Assembly: GCA_026984835.1 (NCBI GenBank)
Contig: JALSRI010000053.1
Span: 1 to 64,000 of the forward strand
Origin: Thiohalobacter sp.
GTDB lineage: Bacteria; Pseudomonadota; Gammaproteobacteria; DSM-19610
Reading direction: 5' to 3'
Length of the DNA: 64,000 nucleotides
Below the pieces are notes generated by a model. The model saw only the letters and a list, made by a program, of their open reading frames with translations. It had not been told where the DNA came from and made no database searches. Below, in pieces: positions 1-9,594 of the stretch (positions within the stretch are counted from its first letter, which is position 1; each line of letters begins with the position of its first letter). A program made the position numbers and the translations under genes.

Positions 1-145
1 GGTGCTGGCCGACATGATCAACTGGTGCATCCGCAATCCCCTTCAGAGCGAGCCGCTGGCCGCCGACGACCCGCGCCTGACCGCGCTGCAGGCCTATATC
101 GCGCACGAGCGGCGCGGCGAGCCACTGAAACCGGGCAGGCACTGA
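1..145 (+). CDS. C-terminal end of a cytochrome c-like protein (partial)
   Basis: Only the last 47 codons are present, in the frame beginning at base 2 and ending at the TGA at 143-145. The visible peptide contains INWCI, PLAADDPRLTALQAYI and ends in PLKPGRH. From memory this resembles the C-terminal part of the SoxA/TsdA-type diheme cytochrome c domain, a periplasmic electron carrier used in thiosulfate oxidation. No CXXCH haem motif lies in the fragment, so the assignment rests on the tail alone. The gene runs in from before the window, and no neighbour in the window confirms a sulfur-oxidation operon. Confidence 0.5.
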   Translation, partial: VLADMINWCIRNPLQSEPLAADDPRLTALQAYIAHERRGEPLKPGRH

Positions 146-152
146 GCTGCTG

Positions 153-168
153 CCGGCCGTGCGGCCGG
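153..168. terminator. Perfect GC stem just after the cytochrome-like gene
   Basis: CCGGCCG at 153-159 pairs perfectly with CGGCCGG at 162-168 around a 2-base centre, 8 bases after the stop codon. No T-run follows, so it is not a textbook intrinsic terminator. It could still end or protect the upstream message. Confidence 0.35.
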
Positions 169-308
169 AAAAGACGACATGATAAAAGTGTGGTTTTTTG
201 GCGGCCGTCGTGGTATAGTGATTCTGTCGTCCGGTGAGCCCGGCCTCTTGCAGCGTTGAGGAACGGGACTCGGCCGATAAGGCGGGTCAGGACGAGTCGC
301 TCCGTTCG

Positions 309-2369
309 ATGCAGGGAGCGGGCAAAGCAGCGTCGCTGGGGGGGGGCTTGACCCGTTGGTGTGATAAGAGCATTCGGGCGATCAGCGCGCTGGTCGATCG
401 ACTGCTTTGCTCTCAGGGTACCGACGCGGATATCCTGCATTTCCTGCAACAGCTAGGCGCCTTGCTGGGCGCCGCCAGCGTGCGCTTCATCGGCAGTTCC
501 TCCTCTTCCCCGGAGTGTCGCCTCCCTGATCGCTGCCTCGCATGGCCGGCTGCCGATGCACAACCGTTGGACGAGCCGCCGCCGGAACTGCTTGAAGTGC
601 TTGCTTCGGACCGCTGGCATGAGGCCAGGGAGCGGGGCGAATGCCTGCAAGTGGGCATCAAGCCCGCTGGCGGCGCCACGATGGCGGCCGCACCCGGGCA
701 GGTGTTGCTGATCCCCGTGGTATGTTGCGGCCAGGGCGGAGGCTGCCTGGCCATCGGTGGCCGGTGTTCGGGGCGCGGCTGGCCGTCGGTGGAGCGGGAG
801 CTTGCGCGCACGGCCGCCCTGCTGCTCGGCACGGTGTTCAGCCGTTCCCGCGTGGATGAGCAGTTGCGCAATGTCTGTGATCGTTTCAACCTGGCCGGCG
901 AACTGAGTGGCGTCGGCGTCTGGGACTGGAATATCGAGAGTGGGGAACTCTGGTGGTCCGAAGCCATCGCTCCGATGTTCGGCCTGCCACCGCACGAACA
1001 ACCGACCTATGCCGGCTTCCTCGAACTGGTCCATCCCGAAGACCGCGCCGGACTGGAACAGGCCGTCAAGGCCAGCCTTGCCGGCGACACACCCTACCGT
1101 TTCGACCACCGTGTTCTGCTGGCCGACGGTCGGGTTCGGTGGATGCGGGAACAGGGTAGTACGCTGCGGGCCGAGGATGGTCACCCGACGCGGATGATCG
1201 GCGTGGTACAAGACATCACTGACAGCAAGCGCACCGAGCGCATGCTGATGGACAGCCACCGGCTGCTGCAACAGTTTGGCGACAGTGTCCGTGACGTGAT
1301 TTACATCCGCGACATTTGTCCGCCAAGGCTGGTGTTCATCAACAAGGCCTACGAAACATTGTTCGGCGACAGCGTTGACAGGCTGCGCGAGGACCCACGG
1401 CGCTTTCTGCGGCTGCTCCACCCTGCGGACCTGGACAGGGTGCGCGCCGCCATGCGGCGGGTCGAGGGCGGCGAACCGGTGCGCCTTGAATACCGGATCA
1501 TACGCCCTGACGACAGCGAGCGCTGGGTGGAGGTGAATGCCTTCCCGGTTCGGGATGAGGAGGGCCGGATATACCGGGTGGCAGGCCTGGTCGAAGATAT
1601 CACCGAGAGGAAATGCGAGGAACAGCAGCGCCGGGAGGCCGAGCGGCAACAGCGCGATGCGCTGGTTCGGGAGGTTCATCACCGCATAAAGAACAGCCTG
1701 CAGGGCATTGTCGGCCTCACCCGGCAGGAGTTCGAGGCATACCCCACGCTCAAGGAAGTGGGAGAAAACATGCTCGGCAAGATACGTTCCATTGCCATCG
1801 TCCATGGTCTGCAGTCGCGTGGATCCCAAGAGGGAATCTATCTGTGCGAGATTGTCGATGCCATCACCAATGCCGCCCGGAACGTGCTTGGCCAGGCGAT
1901 TGAGCTGCATCTTGACATGGAAGTCGAAGCGCCCCTGCGGGTCCATCCCGCCGAGACGGTGCCACTGGCATTGGTGATCAATGAACTGATCACCAATGCC
2001 GTCAAGCATGGTTCTGGCGCGGGCACGCGTGATGTCCATGTGTGTTTCACCGCCAGCGGAGACCTGGGTGTGGTGCGGATCAGCAACGTCGCCCCCGACC
2101 CCTCCCTGGACATCAACCTGAGCGGAGGCACCGGCCTGCAACTGGTCCGGGCCCTGCTGCCTCGCAGGGGTGCTTCCCTTGACATCCGTGTCCAGCACGA
2201 CACTGGCCATGTGGTGGCCGAACTGGTATTGGAAAGGCCGGTCGTCAGCGCGGAGAAGGGCCAGTCGCAACGGCCACCGCCCACCCGGCAAACTGACAAC
2301 ATGAAGTTTTCACAACAACGACTAGAGGTGTGCCATGGAAAAGACCAGACTGCTGATCGTGGAGGATGA
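309..2369 (+). CDS. PAS-domain sensor histidine kinase, HisKA_2 type
   Basis: Soluble sensor kinase of about 686 residues with no membrane segment. Its order is a GAF-like N-terminal region, two PAS domains each ending in a QDITDSK- or EDITERK-type PAC motif, a HisKA_2 domain with the phosphoacceptor motif REVHHRIKNSLQG (codon near 1677), and a HATPase_c domain with the N-box NELITNAVKHG. Kinases of this family (EutW-like) phosphorylate ANTAR antiterminators, and the next gene is one, overlapping this gene by 35 bases. The start is uncertain: ATG at 309 is used, but the frame is open back to a GTG at 234 (711 residues), and neither has a convincing ribosome site. The signal sensed cannot be read from the sequence. 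Confidence 0.85.
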   Translation: MQGAGKAASLGGGLTRWCDKSIRAISALVDRLLCSQGTDADILHFLQQLGALLGAASVRFIGSSSSSPECRLPDRCLAWPAADAQPLDEPPPELLEVLASDRWHEARERGECLQVGIKPAGGATMAAAPGQVLLIPVVCCGQGGGCLAIGGRCSGRGWPSVERELARTAALLLGTVFSRSRVDEQLRNVCDRFNLAGELSGVGVWDWNIESGELWWSEAIAPMFGLPPHEQPTYAGFLELVHPEDRAGLEQAVKASLAGDTPYRFDHRVLLADGRVRWMREQGSTLRAEDGHPTRMIGVVQDITDSKRTERMLMDSHRLLQQFGDSVRDVIYIRDICPPRLVFINKAYETLFGDSVDRLREDPRRFLRLLHPADLDRVRAAMRRVEGGEPVRLEYRIIRPDDSERWVEVNAFPVRDEEGRIYRVAGLVEDITERKCEEQQRREAERQQRDALVREVHHRIKNSLQGIVGLTRQEFEAYPTLKEVGENMLGKIRSIAIVHGLQSRGSQEGIYLCEIVDAITNAARNVLGQAIELHLDMEVEAPLRVHPAETVPLALVINELITNAVKHGSGAGTRDVHVCFTASGDLGVVRISNVAPDPSLDINLSGGTGLQLVRALLPRRGASLDIRVQHDTGHVVAELVLERPVVSAEKGQSQRPPPTRQTDNMKFSQQRLEVCHGKDQTADRGG

Positions 2370-2946
2370 TCGCCTGGTGCTTGCAACACTGGACACGGGA
2401 CTGACCAAGGCCGGTTATGCCGTGACCACGGCATCCGACGGCGCCGAGGCGCTGGAATGGCTGGACAAAAACGATTTCGACCTGGTGGTGCTTGACATAC
2501 GCATGCCCGGGATACCGGGCACCGAGGTGGCTGCCGTGCTGGCCGAACGCGAGATCCCCTTCCTGGTGCTGACTGCCTACGGCGAGGCGGAACTGGTCCG
2601 GACGATGGTGGAGCGAGGGGCCCTCGGCTACCTGGTCAAGCCCGTGGAACTGGGCCAGATCCAGCCCGCCATCGAGGCAGCGCTGGAGCGGGCGAGGGAA
2701 CTGCGCGCGCTACGGGAGACCGGGCAGCATCTGCAACATGCGCTCAACGGTGACCGCAACACCAGCAAGGCGGTCGGTATTCTCATGGAGCGCTATCGCC
2801 TGACCGCCGAGGACGCCTTTCAGAAGCTGCGCATGCACGCTCGCTCCCGCCGTCGCAAGCTGGCCGAGGTCGCGCACGAGTTGGTTGATGCCGCCAATAC
2901 CCTCAATGACACCGATTTGAACCCCACCAACGGCCAGTCACGCTAA
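2335..2946 (+). CDS. Response regulator with ANTAR RNA-binding domain
   Basis: 203-residue cytoplasmic regulator. The N-terminal receiver has the acidic pocket E10-D11-D12, phosphoacceptor D54 (VVLDIRMPG) and K102 (YLVKPVE). The C-terminal ANTAR segment (about 140-195) has the typical ILMERYRLTAEDAFQKLR pattern. ANTAR proteins such as AmiR, NasR and EutV bind paired hairpins in nascent RNA and prevent termination. The ATG lies inside the end of the kinase gene (35-base overlap), so the two are probably translationally coupled and form a cognate pair. AGAGGTGTGCC precedes the start. No paired-hairpin target was identified in the window, so the regulated genes are unknown. Confidence 0.9.
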   Translation: MEKTRLLIVEDDRLVLATLDTGLTKAGYAVTTASDGAEALEWLDKNDFDLVVLDIRMPGIPGTEVAAVLAEREIPFLVLTAYGEAELVRTMVERGALGYLVKPVELGQIQPAIEAALERARELRALRETGQHLQHALNGDRNTSKAVGILMERYRLTAEDAFQKLRMHARSRRRKLAEVAHELVDAANTLNDTDLNPTNGQSR

Positions 2947-3119
2947 ACCCTGGCGGTTCACCCCCGGGCAACGTGGATGAATGAGTCGCATCCGGGATGT
3001 GATCTCAGACCCGGGTGGCCTTTCTGGGACTATCGGCAAGGAGCAGGTGCCACGCATCGGGGCGATATCGAATTGTTCCAGGTGCCGTTTCACGGGCCCG
3101 TTTGAGGTTGCTGGCTGCG

Positions 3120-3839
3120 TCATGCTTGCAGCGGATTGCTTTCCGTTCCCCGCAACCGGAAGGGCGAGGCGTCGCACGCGCTGCCTGCGACGGTGGTATC
3201 GAGCCAGCCCAGCAGCCCGGCCCAGGTCTCGATGTCCTTGCGGGCGTCCCGTTCGCTGAGCTCATGAATCCCCAGTCCCTGCTCGGCGGCGCTGACGTAA
3301 TGCTGGGTGTCGCGGATGCGTGCCACCACCGGAATGTCCAGGTTCTGCAGGAAACGCTCCAGTTTGTCCACGGCACGGGTACGGATGCGCGTGCGGTTGG
3401 TCACGATGGCCAGCCGGGTGTTGTGGGTGCGCGCCTTGCCGACCAGCAGCAGGTCGCGGATGAAGTCGGCGGTCGAACGGATGTCGATGGGCGAGGGCAG
3501 CACCGGGATGAGGATGACGTCGGCTTCCGCGACCCGGTCCTCGATGTCCACCAGCGCGTAACCGGCCGGCGTGTCGGTGATGACATAACGGGTACCCTGG
3601 GGCACGCGCATCTGCCAGGCGCGGGTCGTGCCGTCCGGCGGCGGCTGGAAGGCCGCCACGCCGTGGATGGGCGGGCGGGTGGCGCTGCGCTCGTTCAGCC
3701 AGCGGCTGCAGGAGGCCTGCCGGTCATAGTCGAACAGGGCGGTGCCGTGACCCTGGCTGGCGCAGTAGCTGGCCAGGTTGGTGGCCACGGTGGTCTTGCC
3801 ACAGCCTCCCTTGGTGTTCATGACGCTTATTCGCAGCAC
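3120..3839 (-). CDS. ParA/MinD-family P-loop ATPase, orphan
   Basis: 239-residue cytoplasmic protein with the deviant Walker A motif KGGCGKTT near its N-terminus, and ITDTPAGYALVD and LIPVLPSPIDIRST segments typical of ParA-family ATPases. These dimerise on ATP and position DNA, plasmids or protein clusters. The start is GTG at 3839 with AAGGA about 10 bases upstream; an in-frame ATG at 3821 would still keep Walker A. No ParB or parS-like partner is visible on either side. It is convergent with the ANTAR gene and divergent from the mer operon, so a role in plasmid-type segregation is unlikely, and cargo positioning or relic status are both open. Confidence 0.85.
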   Translation of the reverse strand: MLRISVMNTKGGCGKTTVATNLASYCASQGHGTALFDYDRQASCSRWLNERSATRPPIHGVAAFQPPPDGTTRAWQMRVPQGTRYVITDTPAGYALVDIEDRVAEADVILIPVLPSPIDIRSTADFIRDLLLVGKARTHNTRLAIVTNRTRIRTRAVDKLERFLQNLDIPVVARIRDTQHYVSAAEQGLGIHELSERDARKDIETWAGLLGWLDTTVAGSACDASPFRLRGTESNPLQA

Positions 3840-3981
3840 GGGGGCAAGTCCTTCTCCCTGGGCGGGTTTTCATGGTTCGGGCCGTCGAATACTAGCACCC
3901 TGGACGCCGGCGTCCAGTCCGGCGGGTCCAGGGACCGCGCCCCCATGCTTCAGCGCGCGACATGCCCCCCCTTTGCGGCAC

Positions 3982-4012
3982 TTGACTCCGTACCATGGTA
4001 CGGGGTTTAGGC
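3982..4012 (+). promoter_or_regulatory. MerR-type promoter/operator of the mer operon
   Basis: TTGACT at 3982-3987 is followed by a 19-base spacer and TTAGGC at 4007-4012. The spacer contains the perfect 16-base palindrome CCGTACCATGGTACGG (3988-4003). An over-long 19-base spacer with a central dyad is the hallmark of MerR-family promoters, where the activator twists the DNA when Hg(II) binds. The CCGTAC...GTACGG half-sites match the classical mer operator. It lies 37 bases before merT. Confidence 0.9.
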
Positions 4013-4048
4013 TTCGTTGCAGGTCGAATCCACACGAGGCGATGAACC

Positions 4049-4417
4049 ATGCCGGACGCAGAACCTGCCAGGCCGCGCGGCGGCAACCGCTCGCTGCTGG
4101 CCGCCGGCCTGGCGGCTGTCGGGGCTTCCCTGTGCTGTGTCGGTCCGTTGGTGTTGCTGGCGCTCGGCATCGGCGGCACCTGGATCAGTTCCCTGACGGC
4201 GCTGGAGCCCTACCGGCCGGTCTTCATCGCCGTCACGCTCGTGTTCCTGTTCCTGGCCTTCCGCCAGCTGTACCTGGTGCCGGCGTCGTGCGCGCCGGGC
4301 GACCACTGCGCCGCACCCGCCGTCCGCCGCCGCCAGCGCATCGCCTTCTGGGTGGTCACGGTGGTGTTGATCGCGCTGCTCGCCTTTCCCTGGTACGGCA
4401 CGGTGTTCTTCGACTAG
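4049..4417 (+). CDS. merT: Mercuric ion transporter MerT
   Basis: 122-residue inner-membrane protein with three hydrophobic segments. The Hg(II)-binding vicinal pair C29-C30 sits in the first (ASLCCVGPLVLL), and a second pair C81/C87 (CAPGDHC) lies in the loop between helices 2 and 3, as in characterised MerT. MerT takes Hg(II) from periplasmic MerP and delivers it to cytoplasmic MerA. It is the first gene behind the MerR-type promoter; GAGGCGATGAACC precedes the start. It ends just before the merP region, so merT, merP and merA read as one transcript. The length matches the family. Confidence 0.95.
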   Translation: MPDAEPARPRGGNRSLLAAGLAAVGASLCCVGPLVLLALGIGGTWISSLTALEPYRPVFIAVTLVFLFLAFRQLYLVPASCAPGDHCAAPAVRRRQRIAFWVVTVVLIALLAFPWYGTVFFD

Positions 4418-4453
4418 GTGGCTGACATGATTTTCGATCGGGGAGTGCATTCC

Positions 4454-6375
<1,922 letters not shown>

Positions 6376-6410
6376 CGGCGTAGCGGGGCTGAGCGGCCCG
6401 GTTTGCCGGG

Positions 6411-6433
6411 ATCGCGGGCAAGCCCGCTCCTGC
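6411..6433 (-). repeat. Single REP-like element
   Basis: ATCGCGGGCAAGCCCGCTCC followed by TGC. It contains the short stem GCGGGCAAGCCCGC and matches the REP units in the maf-sppA array and after rne, but its end reads GCAG instead of GTAG in the opposite orientation. It lies 35 bases after merA. Confidence 0.7.
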
Positions 6434-6504
6434 AACGCAGGGGGGCGGGACGTGGCGGTGTGGGGCTGGTATGCTGGGAAGCCCAACGAGCCGGGATTCG
6501 TCTC

Positions 6505-6729
6505 ATGCAGTGGCTGGACCCTATGCCGCTGGCGCCGCTGGCCGTGGTGGCCCTGTTGCTGGCGCTGGCACCCTTCTCATCCGAACCCCACCTGTGGCAG
6601 AAGCTGAAGATGCTGGCGGACGGCAGCCTCGAACGTCCCGTCGACATCTTCGACCTGTTCCTGCACGGCGCCCCGCTGCTGCTGCTCGGACTCAGGCTGC
6701 TGCGGCTGGCGGCCGGGGCGGGGCGATAG
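6505..6729 (+). CDS. Small inner-membrane protein of unknown function
   Basis: 74-residue protein with two hydrophobic stretches (PLAPLAVVALLLALAPF and GAPLLLLGLRLLRLAAG) flanking a short polar middle (EPHLWQKLKMLADG). Similar small proteins are, from memory, conserved in gammaproteobacteria and sometimes loosely labelled RND transporter; no function can be read from the sequence. The start at 6505 is chosen because the reading frame further upstream runs through a REP element. The gene sits 25 bases before the MlaE-like permease, so it may be cotranscribed with that lipid transport operon. Confidence 0.6.
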   Translation: MQWLDPMPLAPLAVVALLLALAPFSSEPHLWQKLKMLADGSLERPVDIFDLFLHGAPLLLLGLRLLRLAAGAGR

Positions 6730-6754
6730 GCGGGCGCGGCGCCGGACGCGGACC

Positions 6755-7879
6755 ATGACGCACGGCACGACCACACAGCGGGCCACGCTGAGACTGGACG
6801 GCGCCGTGCTGCGCTGCGCCGGGGAATGGACGGCGCTCAATCTGGCGCCGCTGGAAGCGCGGCTCGAAGGGCTGGCGTGGCCGCCCGGGGACATCCACAT
6901 CGAGCTGGGAGACGTACGGCGGCTGGACATCGCCGGCGCCTGGCTGTTGCATCGGCTGCAACAAGGGCTCGCCCGGCAGGGGCATGCGGTGTCGACGGGC
7001 GGACTCGCGCCGCAGGCACAGCACATGCTGGAGCTGGTGCGGCGCACCGGCGTGGCCGCCGGCGAGGTGCCGCGGGCGCGCCGGCCCGGCCTGCTCGAAG
7101 GCGTGGGGCGCGGCAGCCTGGAGCAGGCCCTGCATACCCTGGGCCTGCTGGCGTTCGTCGGCGAGCTGAGCGCGGCCTGGCTGCGCCAGTTGCTGCACCC
7201 CGCGCAGGTGCGCTGGCGGCAGGTGGCGCACGAACTGGGCGAGGCCGGCTACAAGGCGCTGGGTGTGGTCGGCCTGCTGTCCTTCCTGCTCGGCGTCGTA
7301 ATCGCCTACCAGGGCGGCGTCCAACTGCACAAGTACGCCGCCAGCCTGTACGTCGCCGACCTGGTCGGCCTGTCCATGGTGCGCGAACTGGCGCCCATGA
7401 TCGCCGCCATCATCGTCGCCGGCCGCACCGGCTCGGCCTATACCGCCCAGATCGGCACCATGAAGGTGACCGAGGAGATCGATGCCCTGCGCGCCATGGG
7501 CATCGCGCCCATGGAACTGCTGGTGCTGCCCAAGCTGCTGGCGCTGGTCATCGCCCTGCCGCTGCTGACCGTGTATGCCGACATCATGGGCATACTGGGC
7601 GGCATGGTCATGGCCGGTGCGCAACTGGGTGTCACCTTCCCGACCTTCGTGGACCGGCTCGGCGTCGCCCTCACCACCGAGTCCACGCTGCTCGGCATCG
7701 GCAAGACGCCGGTGTTCGCGGCCATTATCGCCACCCTGGGCTGCTACCAGGGCTTCCAGGTGGTCGGCAGCGCCGAGAGCGTCGGCCGGCGCACCACCCT
7801 GAGCGTGGTGCAGTCGATCGTCGCCGTGATCGTGGTCGACGCTGCCTTCTCGGTCGCCTTCAGTTACCTGGGATTGTGA
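6755..7879 (+). CDS. MlaE-family lipid ABC permease with N-terminal STAS domain
   Basis: 374-residue inner-membrane permease of an MCE-type phospholipid transporter. Residues 1 to about 105 form a STAS-like domain (ending in the LELVRRTG region), which in the Mla system of E. coli is a separate protein, MlaB. Residues 130-374 hold the MlaE/YrbE permease with the conserved segment MVRELAPMIAAIIVAGRTG and at least five membrane helices. The next three genes supply the ATPase, the MCE substrate-binding protein and an outer lipoprotein, all tightly spaced. It probably moves phospholipid or another lipid between the envelope membranes; direction and substrate are not visible. Confidence 0.92.
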   Translation: MTHGTTTQRATLRLDGAVLRCAGEWTALNLAPLEARLEGLAWPPGDIHIELGDVRRLDIAGAWLLHRLQQGLARQGHAVSTGGLAPQAQHMLELVRRTGVAAGEVPRARRPGLLEGVGRGSLEQALHTLGLLAFVGELSAAWLRQLLHPAQVRWRQVAHELGEAGYKALGVVGLLSFLLGVVIAYQGGVQLHKYAASLYVADLVGLSMVRELAPMIAAIIVAGRTGSAYTAQIGTMKVTEEIDALRAMGIAPMELLVLPKLLALVIALPLLTVYADIMGILGGMVMAGAQLGVTFPTFVDRLGVALTTESTLLGIGKTPVFAAIIATLGCYQGFQVVGSAESVGRRTTLSVVQSIVAVIVVDAAFSVAFSYLGL

Positions 7880-7881
7880 GC

Positions 7882-8667
7882 ATGGCCAGGGCCGACGACC
7901 GGGCGGGGGACAACGTCATCGAGGTGCGCGGCCTGACGCTGAGCTTTGGCGACAAGCTGGTGCACCGGGACCTGGACTTCTCCGTGCGGCGCGGCGAGAT
8001 CCTGGCCATCGTCGGCGCCAGCGGCTGCGGCAAGTCGACCCTGCTGCGCGAGCTGACCCTGCTGCAGCCGCCCGACAGCGGCACGGTGCGGCTGCTCGGC
8101 GAGGACACCGCCGCCATGAGCCCTCAGCGCATTCTCGAACTGCGGCGCCGCATCGGGGTGCTGTTCCAGAACGGCGCCCTGTTCGGCAACATGACCGCCC
8201 TGGAGAACATCGGCGCCCCCTTGCGCGAGCACACCGCGCTCAGCCACCGCATCATCGACGAGATCGCCTGCGTGAAACTGGGCCTGGTCGGCCTGGGACC
8301 GGAAGACGGGCTGCTGTACCCCAACCAGCTCAGCGGCGGCATGCACAAGCGCGTGGCCCTGGCGCGCGCCATAGCGCTCGACCCCGGCCTGCTGTTTCTC
8401 GACGAGCCGACCTCGGGGCTGGACCCGCTGAGCGCGGACGCCTTCGACACCCTGGTGCTGGAACTCAAGGCCGCGCTGGACCCCACCATCGTGCTGGTGA
8501 CCCACGACATGGACTCTCTCTGGCAGGTGGCGGATCGTGTCATACTGATGGGGGAGGCCAGGTTGCTGGCCGTGGGGACCATGCAGGAAATGGCGGCATC
8601 CGGGGATCCGGCGGTACAACAGTTCTTCCGCACCGCGCGCGGCCGGGCGGCGGAGTCCTGCCGGTGA
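7882..8667 (+). CDS. MlaF-like ABC transporter ATP-binding protein
   Basis: 261-residue cytoplasmic ATPase that powers the neighbouring MlaE-like permease. Walker A is GASGCGKST (45-53), the signature is LSGGMHKRV (M where many have Q, as is common in MlaF proteins), Walker B is LLFLDEPTSGLDP, and the switch histidine is in VTHDMD. The ATG at 7882 follows the permease stop by two bases; longer open frame upstream is only a shadow of the permease gene. It overlaps the next gene by 4 bases (GTGA), so the set is translationally coupled. Confidence 0.93.
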   Translation: MARADDRAGDNVIEVRGLTLSFGDKLVHRDLDFSVRRGEILAIVGASGCGKSTLLRELTLLQPPDSGTVRLLGEDTAAMSPQRILELRRRIGVLFQNGALFGNMTALENIGAPLREHTALSHRIIDEIACVKLGLVGLGPEDGLLYPNQLSGGMHKRVALARAIALDPGLLFLDEPTSGLDPLSADAFDTLVLELKAALDPTIVLVTHDMDSLWQVADRVILMGEARLLAVGTMQEMAASGDPAVQQFFRTARGRAAESCR

Positions 8668-9590
8668 TCAGCAGAACCCACTACGTCCTGGTGGGGCTGT
8701 TCGTGCTGGTGCTGGGCACGGCCTTCGTCGCCGGCATCCTGTGGATCAGCGCCGGCGGCTCGGTGCGCGCCTGGGACACCTACCTCGTCTACATGGAGGA
8801 ATCCGTGGCCGGTCTGAACCGTGACAGCGCGGTGAAATACCATGGCGTGGACGTCGGCCGCGTAGTGGAGCTCGGCCTCGACCCGAAGCAGCCGCAGCGC
8901 GTGCGGCTCGTCCTGCAGCTCGACAAGGGCACCCCGGTCCGCGAGGACACGGTCGCCATCCTGGAGGCGCAGGGGCTCACCGGCCTGGCCTACATCAACC
9001 TCACCGGCGGCGGCAGGGACTCGCCGCCGCTCGGCAAGACGCCCGGTGAACCCTGGCCGGTGATACCGAGCCGGCCGTCGGTGTGGGGCCGGCTGGATCG
9101 CAGCGTGGCGCAGCTGATCGAGAATCTGGCGGAGACCTCGCAGCGCCTGCAGGCGGTCCTCGACGACGACAACCGCCGGCACCTGGCCGCCACCCTGGCC
9201 AGCCTGGACACCCTCAGTACCACCCTGGCCGGCCACGCCGGGGATCTGTCGACGGCACTCGCGGACCTGCGTGAAACCCTGCGCAACAGCCGCAAGGCCA
9301 GCGCCGGCCTGCCGCGGCTGGTAAAACGTTTCGAGGCCACCGCCGACGCCCTGCAAGGCATGGCCGACGAACTGTCGGTCACCAGCGAGGACGTGCGGCA
9401 CACGGTGGTGGCGGGCGGCCGCGAGGTGCGCGCCTTCACCACCGAGGCGCTGCCGGAGGCGACGGCCACGCTGCGCGAGCTGCGCCGGGCCGCCACCAAC
9501 CTCAGGCGTTTCAGCGACCGGCTGCGCCGCAACCCGGGCATCCTGCTGCAGGAGACGCCGGTTCCGCCGCCCGGGCCGGGAGAAGAGTAG
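8664..9590 (+). CDS. MCE-domain (MlaD-like) lipid-binding protein
   Basis: 308-residue periplasmic protein anchored by one N-terminal helix (about 7-29). A single MCE domain follows (about 38-118, with VAGLNRDSAVKYHGVDVGRV). The rest is a long helical tail containing repeated short helices ([18 protein letters not shown] and similar), as in MCE proteins that form hexameric rings or tubes to pass lipid. The GTG start overlaps the ATPase stop. It is longer than E. coli MlaD (about 180 residues), closer to PqiB-like or Mce-type proteins in its helical tail. Confidence 0.9.
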   Translation: MISRTHYVLVGLFVLVLGTAFVAGILWISAGGSVRAWDTYLVYMEESVAGLNRDSAVKYHGVDVGRVVELGLDPKQPQRVRLVLQLDKGTPVREDTVAILEAQGLTGLAYINLTGGGRDSPPLGKTPGEPWPVIPSRPSVWGRLDRSVAQLIENLAETSQRLQAVLDDDNRRHLAATLASLDTLSTTLAGHAGDLSTALADLRETLRNSRKASAGLPRLVKRFEATADALQGMADELSVTSEDVRHTVVAGGREVRAFTTEALPEATATLRELRRAATNLRRFSDRLRRNPGILLQETPVPPPGPGEE

Positions 9591-9594
9591 GGTG

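Noticed and set aside
153-168. Classical intrinsic terminator after the cytochrome-like gene
   Set aside because: It is a perfect stem but has no T-run; it is listed only as a possible hairpin.
453-2291. Long open frame on the minus strand opposite the HisKA_2 kinase
   Set aside because: It is the antisense shadow of a GC-rich gene; it has no known motif and the plus-strand frame has clear PAS and kinase domains.
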